From contig NZ_JAKLTS010000004.1 of NCBI RefSeq assembly GCF_022012445.1, positions 186,001 to 250,000 on the forward strand: a stretch of DNA of 64,000 nt, written 5' to 3'. This stretch comes from Massilia sp. TS11 (lineage in GTDB: Bacteria; Pseudomonadota; Gammaproteobacteria; Burkholderiales; Burkholderiaceae_D). The notes beneath the pieces are model-generated. The model did no database searches. It was not told the DNA's origin and was given only the letters and a program-made list of their open reading frames with translations. Positions 1 to 8,654 of the stretch are shown here, in pieces. Position numbers and translations under genes: made by a program. How positions within the stretch are numbered: position 1 is the first letter of the stretch; each line of letters starts with the position of its first letter.

Positions 1-110
1 GGTTCGCCCTTGGCGACGGCCGGGCCCGGGTCGGGCGCGGCCGGCGGCACCGCATAGGCATTGGCCGTAATGGCCAGCAGGGAAGTCAACACCAGGCTCG
101 ACACCTTCAT
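1..110 (-). CDS. Secreted protein, C-terminus cut off by window edge
   Basis: Only the first 36 codons are inside the window. The start ATG (108-110) follows a GAGGAGAG ribosome binding site about 7 bases away. The N-terminus is a clear Sec signal peptide: MKV, then a hydrophobic stretch (SSLVLTSLLAITANAYA) with a likely cleavage after AYA, followed by a Pro/Ala-rich segment (VPPAAPDPGPAVAKGE). The product is therefore exported to the periplasm or beyond. It lies 11 bases downstream of the small Pro-rich gene on the same strand and is probably cotranscribed with it. The function cannot be judged from what is visible. Confidence 0.7.
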   Translation of the reverse strand, partial: MKVSSLVLTSLLAITANAYAVPPAAPDPGPAVAKGE

Positions 111-121
111 TGCAGCTCTCC

Positions 122-319
122 TCAGTCATGGCGCCGCAGCGCCGGGGTGGACCGGCGCGCCCGGATGGGCGGCACCGGCGGAACCGGTTCTTCCACCGGT
201 GCGTGGCTGGGCGGCGGCACATCGCCGGGCAGCGGCTCGCGCGGCGGGGTCGGCGCCGGCGTCGGTGGGATCTCGGGATCGGGCGTCTGGTGGGCCCGCA
301 CAAAAATTCCTGTTTGCAT
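122..319 (-). CDS. Small proline-rich hypothetical protein
   Basis: A 65-residue product in which roughly a third of the residues are proline, with PTPAPTPP-, PPPSHAP- and PPVPP-type stretches in the middle and a basic Arg-rich tail. No signal peptide or membrane segment is seen. The call rests on a good GAGAGG ribosome binding site 6 bases before the ATG and on tight coupling to the secreted gene that starts at 110. Opposing frames in this GC-rich stretch are also open, so coding is not certain. The low-complexity sequence gives no functional clue; an extended or disordered peptide is the most that can be said. Confidence 0.45.
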   Translation of the reverse strand: MQTGIFVRAHQTPDPEIPPTPAPTPPREPLPGDVPPPSHAPVEEPVPPVPPIRARRSTPALRRHD

Positions 320-450
320 GGTTTGCCTCTCGGAAAAAGCATCGTAGCGAGCGCGCGGATGCCGCCATTAAGGCATATCAAATCCGGCGCTGGCTGTGCG
401 CAAACGCACCAATTGGCGTATCGTGGCGCCTTTCAGTTCCGAGGATGACC

Positions 451-1329
451 ATGCGCCCTGCCCTGCTTCTTGCCCTCGCTCTCAGCCTGCCCGCCGGCGC
501 CGCGCCGCTGCGCCTGGCCGACTACCTGGCCCTGAGCGGCCCCGCCCCCCAGACCACGCTGCGCTACGGCAGCGCGCCCTCCCAATTCGTGGAAGTCTTC
601 AAGCCCGAGGGCGCCGGCCCCTTCCCCGTGCTGCTGCTCGTGCACGGCGGCTGCTGGACCGAAAAATTCGGCGGCATCGTCCAGATGCGCAATCTGGTGC
701 CGGACCTGCTGCGCGCCGGCGTGGCCGTGTGGAATGTCGAATACCGCCGCATCGATGAGGCCGGCGGCGGCTACCCGGGCACCTATCAGGATGTCGGCGC
801 CGCCTTCGACCTGCTGCGCCAGGCGGGACCGGGCCTGGGCCTGGACCCGCAACGGGTGGTGGCGATGGGCCATTCGGCCGGCGGTCAGCTGGTGCAATGG
901 GCGGCCGGGCGCGCCCGGATTCCGGCCGGCAGCCCGCTGCAGGTGGCGGCGCCGCTGAGCGTGCCGACCGTCATCAGCCTGGGCGGCCTGGCCGACCTCG
1001 AACATGAAGCCGAAACCATCGCGCGCAGCTGCGGGCGCAGCACGGCGGACCTGGCCGGCACGCCCAGCGCGGCGCGGCCGAATGTGTTCGCCGATACGAA
1101 TGCCGCCGCCCTGCATCCGAACGGCGCGCGCACCCTGCTGGTGACCGGGGAACTCGATACGATTTCGCCGCCGCGCCTGGCGACGGCCTATGCCGAGCGG
1201 GCGCGCGCGGCCGGCGACGTGGCCGAGGTCCACCTGCTGCCGCAGGCCAGCCACTATGACGAGGTGGCGGCGCGTTCGCCCGCCTGGGCGATCACCCTGC
1301 CCCTGATTCTGCGCGCGCTCGGACGCTAA
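451..1329 (+). CDS. Secreted alpha/beta-hydrolase (esterase/lipase-like)
   Basis: A 292-residue product that starts with a signal peptide (MRPALLLALALSLPAGAA) and has the elements of the carboxylesterase/acetylesterase branch of the alpha/beta-hydrolase fold. These are an oxyanion-hole HGG motif (LVHGGCW), a nucleophile elbow GHSAGG, an acid in GELDTISPP and a catalytic His in SHYD near the C-terminus. It probably hydrolyses a small ester in the periplasm; the substrate is unknown. I chose the ATG at 451 because GAGGA lies 7 bases upstream; an ATG at 445 is in frame but poorly placed. The open frame extends further upstream but without a start signal. Its stop overlaps the stop of the convergent ferredoxin gene by 4 bases. 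Confidence 0.85.
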   Translation: MRPALLLALALSLPAGAAPLRLADYLALSGPAPQTTLRYGSAPSQFVEVFKPEGAGPFPVLLLVHGGCWTEKFGGIVQMRNLVPDLLRAGVAVWNVEYRRIDEAGGGYPGTYQDVGAAFDLLRQAGPGLGLDPQRVVAMGHSAGGQLVQWAAGRARIPAGSPLQVAAPLSVPTVISLGGLADLEHEAETIARSCGRSTADLAGTPSAARPNVFADTNAAALHPNGARTLLVTGELDTISPPRLATAYAERARAAGDVAEVHLLPQASHYDEVAARSPAWAITLPLILRALGR

Positions 1330-1613
1330 GGCGCGGCGGCGCGGCGCGCGTGGCTGACGGCCAACTCCAGGTCGGAACAGGCGTCGGCCACGCAGGGCAG
1401 CACCCAGCCAGCGCGTTTTTCTTCGAGCGACAGGCCGGGCCAATCGATGCGGTGGCGCGCGCTGCCGCTGAGCACCTGGGCCAGACAGGTGCGGCAGGTG
1501 CCGTTGCGGCAGGAACTGGGCAGGACGATGCCGGCCGCCTCGGCCGCTTCGAGCAGGCTCTGGCCCGGTGCGGCCACGAATTCCCAGCCATATTCAGCCA
1601 GTGCGATGCGCAT
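1326..1613 (-). CDS. 2Fe-2S plant-type ferredoxin
   Basis: A 95-residue electron carrier of the plant/vertebrate type. The cluster ligands are visible as CRNGTCRTC (C-x4-C-x2-C) and a distal Cys in VLPCVADAC, the usual spacing of this family. The preceding segment (QSLLEAAEAAGIVLPSSC) is the typical loop before the cluster. ATG at 1613 is preferred; an in-frame TTG at 1628 would add only RRKK-type residues. The gene stands alone, with no reductase or oxygenase partner beside it. It converges on the hydrolase gene, and an intrinsic terminator and the HU gene lie upstream on the same strand. Confidence 0.88.
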   Translation of the reverse strand: MRIALAEYGWEFVAAPGQSLLEAAEAAGIVLPSSCRNGTCRTCLAQVLSGSARHRIDWPGLSLEEKRAGWVLPCVADACSDLELAVSHARRAAAP

Positions 1614-1633
1614 TTTCTTTCGTCTCAAACGAC

Positions 1634-1661
1634 AAAAAGCCCGTGCGGAGACGGGCTTTTT
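1634..1661 (-). terminator. Intrinsic terminator after HU gene
   Basis: Perfect 11-bp stem (AAAAAGCCCGT paired with ACGGGCTTTTT) around a 6-base loop, 35 bases after the HU stop codon. The A- and T-tracts on the two sides make it usable in both directions, but on the minus strand it sits exactly where the HU transcript should end. Confidence 0.85.
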
Positions 1662-1695
1662 GCGCGGTGCTGCGGACGCGAGATCCGCGCGACCA

Positions 1696-1980
1696 TTACT
1701 TCTTCTTCGGATTGACAGCTGCTTTCAGCGTCGCACCAGCCGTGAATTTCGGCGTTTTCGATGCAGCGATCTTGATCGCGGCGCCGGTGGCCGGGTTACG
1801 GCCTTTACGTGCAGCGCGCTTGGCCACCGAGAAGGTGCCGAAACCGGTGATACCCACGGTGTCACCCTTCTTCAGACGCTCGGTCACGATGGCGATGAAG
1901 GTGTTCACTGCATTGTTGGCAGCCGTTGCCGACATCTCAGTACGCTTGGCAAATTCAGCGACCAGTTCCCCTTTTTTCAT
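1696..1980 (-). CDS. hupB: DNA-binding protein HU
   Basis: A 94-residue histone-like protein. It starts MKKGELVAEFAKRT, contains the HU/IHF signature region (GFGTFSVAKRAARKGRNPATG, given here in part) and ends in a Lys-rich tail (VNPKKK). HU bends and compacts DNA as a dimer. AAGGAG sits 8 bases before the ATG at 1980, which is why the shorter start was taken over an upstream in-frame codon at 2016. It stands as a single gene with its own terminator. The hupB rather than hupA symbol is only a convention for betaproteobacteria, where one HU gene is usual. Confidence 0.93.
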   Translation of the reverse strand: MKKGELVAEFAKRTEMSATAANNAVNTFIAIVTERLKKGDTVGITGFGTFSVAKRAARKGRNPATGAAIKIAASKTPKFTAGATLKAAVNPKKK

Positions 1981-2257
1981 ACCGTAATCTCCTTGGTGTT
2001 TGAGTAAAGCGCGCAAAGATTAGCACACTCAAGCGCGAAGTGTAATCGAAAAATTGCCGCCGTTACAGGCTTTCTGCAATTTTGGACGGCCCGCACCACG
2101 CTGGTGCCTGCCTCCGTTCAATTTTTCGCGTTGGAATTTCTTCCAGTTTGTCAAGCGTTTCCGTCATTAAAGAGGGGGGGCAGCTTGAGGGTCCTCAAGC
2201 GCGCGGGCGCTGGCGACGCCGACAATCGGCTCATCGATTACCGCCGCCGTGACCGCC
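1981..2257. other. Divergent intergenic region, HU / polysaccharide operon
   Basis: About 277 bases without a convincing gene. It must hold the HU promoter on the minus strand and the promoter of the polysaccharide operon on the plus strand. I could not pick good -35/-10 pairs for either with confidence. The one clear structure is the 16-bp palindrome at 2184-2199, annotated separately. Confidence 0.6.
2184..2199. promoter_or_regulatory. Perfect palindrome upstream of polysaccharide operon
   Basis: CTTGAGG-GT-CCTCAAG, two 7-base arms around a 2-base centre, about 60 bases before the first gene of the operon. There is no T-tract, so it looks like an operator for a dimeric regulator rather than a terminator. 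The binding protein is unknown. Confidence 0.4.
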
Positions 2258-3475
2258 ATGCCGTCTCTCCCCTTCCCTACACTGCTGCACCGGCTGAATC
2301 TGTCCGCCCGTGCGCCGGCCCGGCGTACGCGCCGGCGTGACCCCTACAGCATTCCGCCCGAGGCCCTGCTGGGCCGTGCGCCGGTGCCGCCCGATCCGCG
2401 CCTGTTCGCGCGCTGCGTCAGTGCGCGCCAGGTGCTCGTCACCGGGGCCGGCGGCTCGATCGGCAGCGAATTGTGCCGCCAGATCGCGGCGCTCAATCCG
2501 CGCGCCCTGCACCTGCTCGACCACAGCGAACTGGCCCTGTACACGGTGCGCCAGCAGCTGGCCAGCGCCTTTCCCGATCTGACGCTGCACGCGCATCTGG
2601 GCTCGGTCTGCCAAGGCCCGCTGGTGGCGCGCATCTTTGCCGAGGCCGGCATCGACACGGTCTACCACGCGGCCGCCTACAAGCACGTGGCCCTGGTCGA
2701 GTCGAATCCGGCCGAGGGCCTGCGCAACAATGTGCTGGGCGCCCAGGTGGTGGCCAGCGCGGCCGCCCGCCACGGCGTGCGCACCTGTGTGCTGGTATCG
2801 AGCGACAAGGCGGTGCGACCCAGTTCCGTCATGGGCGCCAGCAAGCGCATCTCGGAGCTGATCTTCCTCGCTGCCGCCCACCAGAGCCAGACCACCTTCA
2901 GCATCGTGCGCTTCGGGAACGTGCTCGAATCCTCGGGCTCGGTGGTGCCGCTGTTTCGCCAGCAGCTGGCGCGCGGCGGCCCCCTGACCGTCACCGATCC
3001 CGAGGTCACGCGCTACTTCATGCTGATTCCCGAAGCGGCCCAGCTGGTGATCCAGGCCGGCGCCATGGCCGAGGGCGGCGAGGTGTTCGTGCTCGACATG
3101 GGCGAGCCGGTGCGCATCGTCGATCTGGCGCGCCGCATGATCGCCCTGTGCGGGCTGCGCGAACGCACGCCCGAGCAGCCCGATGGCGACATCGCGATCC
3201 GCTTCATCGGCCTGGCCCCGGGCGAAAAACTGTATGAGGAGCTGCTCACCGCGAACGAGGCGGTGCCCAGTTCGCACCCGCGCATCCTGCGCGCGCGTGA
3301 ACCGCAGCCGGCCGTACCCGCGCTGGAGGCGGCCATCGCGCGCCTGCTGGCGGCCTGCGACAGCAATGAGGCCTGGCGCATCGCCCAGCTGATGCGCGGC
3401 CTGGTCGGCGATTTCCCCGCTTTCGCAACCCGTTCCGAGGAGGTGTCCGCATGCGTACCTATCCTGCGCCCATAA
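2258..3475 (+). CDS. UDP-N-acetylglucosamine 4,6-dehydratase-like (CapD/FlaA1 family, soluble short form)
   Basis: A 405-residue extended SDR of the polysaccharide biosynthesis CapD family. It has a Rossmann motif GAGGSIGSE at about residue 63, the family block SSDKAVRPSSVMGASKR, and VRFGNV further on. These enzymes turn UDP-GlcNAc into UDP-4-keto-6-deoxy sugars. Long members (WbpM-like) have four N-terminal membrane helices. Here only the linker just before the Rossmann domain is kept (DPYSIPPEALLGR...), preceded by an Arg-rich stretch, so the protein should be cytosolic. GTG at 2249 is an alternative start; neither has a strong Shine-Dalgarno sequence. It overlaps the next gene by 25 bases and likely heads the operon. 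The aminotransferase at 12461 is a plausible partner. Confidence 0.83.
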   Translation: MPSLPFPTLLHRLNLSARAPARRTRRRDPYSIPPEALLGRAPVPPDPRLFARCVSARQVLVTGAGGSIGSELCRQIAALNPRALHLLDHSELALYTVRQQLASAFPDLTLHAHLGSVCQGPLVARIFAEAGIDTVYHAAAYKHVALVESNPAEGLRNNVLGAQVVASAAARHGVRTCVLVSSDKAVRPSSVMGASKRISELIFLAAAHQSQTTFSIVRFGNVLESSGSVVPLFRQQLARGGPLTVTDPEVTRYFMLIPEAAQLVIQAGAMAEGGEVFVLDMGEPVRIVDLARRMIALCGLRERTPEQPDGDIAIRFIGLAPGEKLYEELLTANEAVPSSHPRILRAREPQPAVPALEAAIARLLAACDSNEAWRIAQLMRGLVGDFPAFATRSEEVSACVPILRP

Positions 3476-4512
3476 GCGACCGTCCGCTGCGCTTTGCCCT
3501 GGTGGGCTGCGGGCGCATCGCCCAGAACCACATCGCCGCCCTGCGCGAGCACGCCGCCCGCTGCCAGCTGGTGGCCGTGTGCGACATCGATGCCGCTGCG
3601 CGCGAACGGGCGGCCGCCGCCAGCGGCGCCAGCGCCTACCGCGACCTGAGCACGATGCTGGCGCGCGCCGAGGCCGACGCCGTGATCATCGCCACGCCCT
3701 CCGGCCTGCACCCGTCCCAGGTGATCGAAGTGGCCCAGGCGGGCCGCCACGTGATCACCGAAAAGCCGATGGCCACGCGCTGGGAGGACGGCAAGCGCAT
3801 GGTGGCGGCCTGCGACGCGGCCGGGGTGCGCCTGTTCGTGGTCAAGCAGAACCGGCGCAATGCCACGCTCCAGCTGCTCAAGCAGGCCGTGGCGCGCAAG
3901 CGTTTCGGGCGCATCTACATGGTCAACCTGAACGTGTTCTGGAGCCGGCCGCAAAGCTATTACGACAGCGCGCCCTGGCGCGGCACCTGGGAGTTCGACG
4001 GCGGCGCCCTGATGAACCAGGCCAGCCACTACGTCGACCTGCTCGACTGGATCATCGGCCCGGTCGAAAGCCTGCATGCCTACACGGCCACGCTGGCGCG
4101 CGATATCGAGGTCGAGGACACCGGCGTGATCAGCCTGCGCTGGCGTAACGGCGCGCTCGGCACGATGAATGTGACGATGCTCGCCTATCCGCACAACCTG
4201 GAAGGCTCGATCACCGTGCTGGGCGAGAAAGGCACGGCGCGCATCGGCGGCGTGGCTGTCAACACCATCGAACGCTGGGAGTTCGCCGAGCCCGAGCCCG
4301 AGGACGCGCAGGTGGCCCAGGCCAGCTATGCCACCACGTCCGTGTACGGCTTCGGCCATCCGCTCTATTACGACAACGTGATCCGCGTGCTGCGCGGCGA
4401 GGCCGAACCCGAGACCGACGGGCGCGAAGGCCTGAAGTCGCTCGAAATCCTGATTGCCACCTACCTGTCGGCGCGCGACGGCCGGCGCGTGGCCCTGCCG
4501 CTGGAACACTGA
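3451..4512 (+). CDS. wbpB: UDP-N-acetylglucosaminuronate 3-dehydrogenase-like (Gfo/Idh/MocA)
   Basis: A 353-residue Gfo/Idh/MocA oxidoreductase. The N-terminal dinucleotide fold is [13 protein letters not shown] and the catalytic EKP motif is at residues 104-106. The C-terminal domain carries [17 protein letters not shown], a block characteristic of WbpB/WlbA. In Pseudomonas and Bordetella this enzyme oxidises C3 of UDP-GlcNAc uronic acid, working in concert with a WbpE-type aminotransferase. The next two genes are exactly WbpD- and WbpE-like, which supports the assignment. GAGGAGG lies 8 bases before the ATG. WbpA and WbpI homologues, needed before and after this step, are not in the window. 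Confidence 0.85.
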   Translation: MRTYPAPISDRPLRFALVGCGRIAQNHIAALREHAARCQLVAVCDIDAAARERAAAASGASAYRDLSTMLARAEADAVIIATPSGLHPSQVIEVAQAGRHVITEKPMATRWEDGKRMVAACDAAGVRLFVVKQNRRNATLQLLKQAVARKRFGRIYMVNLNVFWSRPQSYYDSAPWRGTWEFDGGALMNQASHYVDLLDWIIGPVESLHAYTATLARDIEVEDTGVISLRWRNGALGTMNVTMLAYPHNLEGSITVLGEKGTARIGGVAVNTIERWEFAEPEPEDAQVAQASYATTSVYGFGHPLYYDNVIRVLRGEAEPETDGREGLKSLEILIATYLSARDGRRVALPLEH

Positions 4513-4513
4513 T

Positions 4514-5110
4514 ATGCGCGACCTCATCCACCCCAGCGCCATCGTCGACGACGGCGCCGAGATCGGCACCGGCACGCGCATCTGGCACTTCAGCCATGTG
4601 TGCGCGGGCGCGCGCATCGGCGAGGCCTGTTCGCTCGGCCAGAACGTGTATGTCGGCCAGGCCGTCGTGATCGGCAACCGCGTCAAGGTGCAGAACAATG
4701 TCTCGCTGTACGACGCCGTGACGCTTGAAGACGAGGTGTTCTGCGGGCCGAGCATGGTGTTCACCAATGTGCACAACCCGCGCGCGGGCTGGGAGCGCAA
4801 GGACCAGTACCGCCCGACCCTGGTGCGCCAGGGCGCCAGTATCGGCGCCAACGCCACCATCGTGTGCGGCGTGACGATCGGCCGCTACGCCTTCATCGGC
4901 GCGGGCGCCGTGGTCACGCGCGACGTCCCCGATTTCGCCCTGATGGCGGGCGTGCCCGCGCGCCGCATCGGCTGGATCAGCCGCTATGGCGAACGTCTGA
5001 GCTTCGACCGCGAAGGCGTGGCGCGCTGCCGCCACACGGGCGAACGCTATCGCATCCAGGCTGGCCTGGTGCGCCTACTCACTGCCGGAGAAACGCATGG
5101 AATTCATTGA
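4514..5110 (+). CDS. wbpD: UDP-2-acetamido-3-amino-glucuronate N-acetyltransferase-like
   Basis: A 198-residue left-handed beta-helix acyltransferase with hexapeptide repeats ([41 protein letters not shown]). The FTNVHNPRA loop and [19 protein letters not shown] match the WbpD/WlbB group, which N-acetylates the 3-amino group made by WbpE using acetyl-CoA. The protein is trimeric and cytosolic in known members. It starts one base after the previous stop and its end overlaps the WbpE-like gene by 14 bases, indicating translational coupling. Confidence 0.86.
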   Translation: MRDLIHPSAIVDDGAEIGTGTRIWHFSHVCAGARIGEACSLGQNVYVGQAVVIGNRVKVQNNVSLYDAVTLEDEVFCGPSMVFTNVHNPRAGWERKDQYRPTLVRQGASIGANATIVCGVTIGRYAFIGAGAVVTRDVPDFALMAGVPARRIGWISRYGERLSFDREGVARCRHTGERYRIQAGLVRLLTAGETHGIH

Positions 5111-6212
5111 TCTGAAAACCCAGTACCGCGCGCTGCGCACCCGTATCCACAGCCGCATCGACACGGTGCTCGAGCATGGCAAGTACATCCTGGGCCCGGA
5201 AGTGGCCGAACTCGAGGCCGCGCTGGCGGCCTACACGGGCGCGCGCCACTGCATCACGGTCGCTTCCGGCACCGAGGCCCTGATCATCAGCCTGCTGGCC
5301 CTGGGCCTGCAGCCGGGCGACGAGGTGATCACCACGCCCTTCACCTTCATCGCCACGGCCGAAGCGCTGGTGCTGCTGGGCGGGCGCCCGGTGTTCGCCG
5401 ACGTGCTGCCCGATAGTGGCCTGATCGACCCGGAGCAGATCGAGGCGCGCATCACGCCGCGCACGCGCGCCATTCTGCCGGTGTCGCTGTATGGCCAGGT
5501 GGCCGATATGGACCGCATCAATGCGATCGCGGCGCGCCACGGTCTGGCCGTGATCGAGGACGGCGCACAGAGCTTCGGCGCCGAATGGCATCGGCAGAAG
5601 AGCTGCCATCTGTCGACGATCGGCTGCACCAGCTTCTTCCCCAGCAAACCTCTGGGCTGTTACGGCGACGGCGGCGCCATCTTCACCGACGACACGGCCC
5701 TGGCCACGGCGATGCAGGAACTGCGCATCCATGGCCAGGCGCGCCGCTACGTGCACACGCGCGTGGGCGTGGGCGGGCGCATGGACACGCTGCAGTGCGC
5801 GATCGTGCTGGCCAAGCTCGAAGCCTTCGACTGGGAGCTGGCGCAGCGGCGCCAGCTGGCCCAATGCTACGACCGCCTGTTTGCCAACCACGTGCGGACC
5901 GCGCGCGTGGCGCCCCATGCGAGCAGCACCTATGCGCAGTACACGGTGCTGCTGGAGGAGCGCGACCGGGTGCAGGCGACGCTGACGGCGGCCGGCATCC
6001 CGACCGCCATCCACTACCCGCTGCCGATCAACCAGCAGCCGGCTTACGCCCACTTCGACCGGCACGACTGTCCGGTGGCGGCGCGCCTGGCCGAGCAGGT
6101 GCTGAGCCTGCCGATGAGCCCCTATCTGTCGCGCGCCGACGTCAACCGTGTAGCCAATGCGGTGCTGCAGGCGGTGGCCGCGCGTCCGGCGCGCGCCGCC
6201 CAGACGGTGTGA
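5097..6212 (+). CDS. wbpE: UDP-2-acetamido-3-keto-glucuronate aminotransferase-like (DegT/DnrJ/EryC1)
   Basis: A 371-residue PLP-dependent sugar aminotransferase. The PLP lysine is K184 in [16 protein letters not shown], almost the same position as in characterised WbpE. Other family signs are [15 protein letters not shown] near residue 57 and EDGAQSFGA near residue 154. It transfers an amino group to C3 of the keto uronic acid made by the WbpB-like enzyme. The order B-D-E in adjacent, overlapping genes supports synthesis of a UDP-2,3-diacetamido uronic acid precursor for the polymer. Confidence 0.88.
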   Translation: MEFIDLKTQYRALRTRIHSRIDTVLEHGKYILGPEVAELEAALAAYTGARHCITVASGTEALIISLLALGLQPGDEVITTPFTFIATAEALVLLGGRPVFADVLPDSGLIDPEQIEARITPRTRAILPVSLYGQVADMDRINAIAARHGLAVIEDGAQSFGAEWHRQKSCHLSTIGCTSFFPSKPLGCYGDGGAIFTDDTALATAMQELRIHGQARRYVHTRVGVGGRMDTLQCAIVLAKLEAFDWELAQRRQLAQCYDRLFANHVRTARVAPHASSTYAQYTVLLEERDRVQATLTAAGIPTAIHYPLPINQQPAYAHFDRHDCPVAARLAEQVLSLPMSPYLSRADVNRVANAVLQAVAARPARAAQTV

Positions 6213-6219
6213 GGTGCCG

Positions 6220-7464
6220 ATGCCGCACTTCTGGCGCCAGGTTCTGACTGTGCTCGGCGGTTCGCTGGCCGCGCAGGCGCTGCCCCTGCTGGCCGCACCG
6301 CTGATCACGCGTCTGTGCTCGCCGCAGGCGCTGGGCGCGTTCGGCCTGTGGTTCGGCCTGGCCAGCGTGTGCGCCATCGGCGCCACGCTGCGGCTGGAAG
6401 CGGCCCTGATCCTCGACCATGAGCGCGAACAGCAGCGCATCGGCCTGTCCGTCATTCTGACCAGCGCCACCGCAGTCGCGCTGGCCGTGACCGCCGTGGC
6501 CCTGGCCGGACGGGCGCTGTTGTGGCCCGTGTTCGGCCATCTGAGCTGGCCGGCGGCGGCCAGCATCGGCCTGGCGGCCTGGATGATCGCCTGCACCCAG
6601 GGCATGATGGCTTTCGCCACCTCGCACGGCGCCTATGCGCGCGCGGCGCGCGTCAAGATCTGGACGGCCGGCGCCGTCACGGTCAGCCAGATCGTGCTGC
6701 TGGTGCTGGGCGCCGACGGCCTGGGCCTGGTGCTGGGCCAGCTGGCTGGCCTGGCGGTCGGGCTGGTGGCGGCGGCCGTGCTGCTGCACCCGCCGCTGCC
6801 CCATCCGCGCCTGTTGTTCGGCCCCGAGCAGCGCCGCTATCTGGCGCGGCACCGCAATTTCTGGCGCTATTCGCTACCGGCCGGCCTGCTCAATGCCTCG
6901 GTCGGGCCGCTGCCGCTGATGCTGATCGGGGTGCAGCACGGCGCCCAGGCCGTGGGCCTGTATGCGCTCACCCAGCGCGTCGTGTCGGCGCCGGTGTCGC
7001 TGGTGGCGGCCTCGGTGCTGGAAGTCTTCAAGCGCCAGTCGGTGCAGGAATTTCAGCGCCTCGGCCATTGCAGCAGCGCCTATCTGCATACCTTCCGTTC
7101 GCTGGTGCTGCTCGGCGCCCTGCCCGCCCTGGTGCTGTTCGTCGCCGCGCCTGAGCTGTTTGCCTGGGTGTTCGGGGCGCGCTGGCGCGAGTCCGGCACG
7201 CTGGCCAGCATCCTGGCGCCGCTGTGCTTCCTGAATTTTGTCGCCGGGCCGCTCAGCTATGTGTTCTTCGTCGCCGGCAAGCAGCGCATCGAATTGTTCT
7301 GGCAGATGAGTCTGGTCACGATGACGATCGCCGCCTACAGCGCCCCGCTCAGCCTGCATCAGAACGTGCTCGCCTATTGCGTCGGCTACTGCTGCATGTA
7401 TCTGATCTACATGAGTTTGTCCTACCGCTTTTCGCTTGGCAGCGGCAAGGCGGTGACGCCATGA
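6220..7464 (+). CDS. Oligosaccharide flippase, Wzx-like (MOP superfamily)
   Basis: A 414-residue integral membrane protein with about a dozen hydrophobic helices starting near residue 6. Features of the polysaccharide-export branch of the MATE/MOP superfamily include AAPLITRLCSPQALGAFG near the N-terminus and GLYALTQRVVSAPVSLV in the middle. It should flip undecaprenyl-linked repeat units to the periplasmic face. The ATG at 6220 has GAGG a few bases upstream and starts 7 bases after the WbpE-like stop. Its stop overlaps the next start as ATGA. Its position beside a Wzy-like gene supports a Wzx/Wzy-dependent pathway. Confidence 0.85.
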   Translation: MPHFWRQVLTVLGGSLAAQALPLLAAPLITRLCSPQALGAFGLWFGLASVCAIGATLRLEAALILDHEREQQRIGLSVILTSATAVALAVTAVALAGRALLWPVFGHLSWPAAASIGLAAWMIACTQGMMAFATSHGAYARAARVKIWTAGAVTVSQIVLLVLGADGLGLVLGQLAGLAVGLVAAAVLLHPPLPHPRLLFGPEQRRYLARHRNFWRYSLPAGLLNASVGPLPLMLIGVQHGAQAVGLYALTQRVVSAPVSLVAASVLEVFKRQSVQEFQRLGHCSSAYLHTFRSLVLLGALPALVLFVAAPELFAWVFGARWRESGTLASILAPLCFLNFVAGPLSYVFFVAGKQRIELFWQMSLVTMTIAAYSAPLSLHQNVLAYCVGYCCMYLIYMSLSYRFSLGSGKAVTP

Positions 7465-8654
7465 ACAGCCTGCCCCTGTCCCTGCCCGTGGCGCGCACGG
7501 GTGCTGGCACCGGCTGGGCGGTGCTGGCCTACTTCCTGCTGTTCCCGGGCTTTTTCGCCTATCACAGCCTGCTGGGCCTGGGCCAGATCCGCGCCTTCCT
7601 GGGCGGCTATTTCGCGCCCATCGCGTTTGTGTTCGCGCCCGGCCTGCTGGCCATCTACCTGCACCGTCTGCGCCGCGGCGACGAGCGCTTCACCACGGCC
7701 GATGCCGGCTTCTGGGCCTTCCAGCTGTTCTTCAGCCTGGTGGTGTGCGTGCAGACCCTGGCTGACGCCAATCCGGGCGTGCTGGCCAACCACAGCTTTG
7801 CCCTCGTCTACCTGCTCGACACCTTCATCATCTTCAAGTGCCTGGACCTGCGCAGCGACAGTCTGCGCCGCTGGAACCTGCTGGCCGTGATGGCGATGTC
7901 GGCCACGGTATTTGCGTTTGCTGTCGATGGCGTGTTCTACCTGGGCGCGCTCGGCGCCGCCAAAGACCCGGAGGCCGTCGCCACCTATCAGGGCTTTTCG
8001 CGCTCCTATCTGGCGGCCATCACGGTGGCGATTGCGGCGGCGCGCTCCCTGCCCGAGCGCTGGCTGCTGTATGCGATCGGTCTGCCCAGTCTGTATCTGA
8101 ACGCGGCGCGCAGCGAGTTCGTCGCCCTGATCGTGCTGCTGCCGCTGGTGGAACTGGCGCTGGCGCGCCATAAGCTGGCCCTGCTGGCCTGCATGAGCGC
8201 AGCCGCGCTGCTGCTGTGGTCGCAACGCGAGGATCTGCTGGCCCTGCTGCCGCAGAACCGCATGCTGGAGCTGCTCGATCTGTCCCAGTCGACCTCGGCC
8301 AATCTGCGCCACCAGCTGGCCGAACAGGCGTGGCAGACCATCCGCGCCCATCCGTGGCTGGGCGACTATGGCAGCTACCAGGTCGGCTATTACGCCCACA
8401 ACATCTATTCGGCCTGGGTCGATCTCGGCCTGTTCGGCTTTGTCTTCCTGCTGCTGCTGATCGCCCTGCCCGCCCTACATGCGGGCGCCGCCCTGCATCT
8501 CGGACGGCGGCGGTCACCCTTCCTGCTGCAGGCCTGGGCCTTCCTGGCCTCGACCCTGCTCCTGCTGTTTACCAGTCACTACTTCGCCGACATGCTGATC
8601 GGCGTCAGTCTGGGCGCCTATGCGCGCGCGCTGATGGAGGATACCCATGGCTAG
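7461..8654 (+). CDS. O-antigen/exopolysaccharide polymerase-like membrane protein (Wzy-like)
   Basis: A 397-residue multispanning membrane protein with roughly ten hydrophobic segments and a larger polar loop around residues 270-320 that contains AWQTIRAHPWLGDYG. This loop, with HNIYSAWVDLGLFGF after it, resembles the periplasmic Wzy_C loop of O-antigen polymerases and ligases, where RxHPxxG-like motifs are common. Position after the flippase and before glycosyltransferases agrees with polymerase. A ligase role cannot be excluded from sequence alone. It starts by ATGA overlap with the flippase and overlaps the next gene by 8 bases. Confidence 0.75.
   Translation: MNSLPLSLPVARTGAGTGWAVLAYFLLFPGFFAYHSLLGLGQIRAFLGGYFAPIAFVFAPGLLAIYLHRLRRGDERFTTADAGFWAFQLFFSLVVCVQTLADANPGVLANHSFALVYLLDTFIIFKCLDLRSDSLRRWNLLAVMAMSATVFAFAVDGVFYLGALGAAKDPEAVATYQGFSRSYLAAITVAIAAARSLPERWLLYAIGLPSLYLNAARSEFVALIVLLPLVELALARHKLALLACMSAAALLLWSQREDLLALLPQNRMLELLDLSQSTSANLRHQLAEQAWQTIRAHPWLGDYGSYQVGYYAHNIYSAWVDLGLFGFVFLLLLIALPALHAGAALHLGRRRSPFLLQAWAFLASTLLLLFTSHYFADMLIGVSLGAYARALMEDTHG

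Noticed and set aside
3451..3475. Possible programmed frameshift fusing the dehydratase and wbpB
   Set aside because: wbpB has its own GAGGAGG and ATG inside the overlap, so ordinary coupling explains it; no slippery sequence was seen.
3013..4860. A 615-codon open frame opposite the dehydratase, wbpB and wbpD genes
   Set aside because: It runs against three genes with clear motifs and overlapping starts, and has no recognisable domain.
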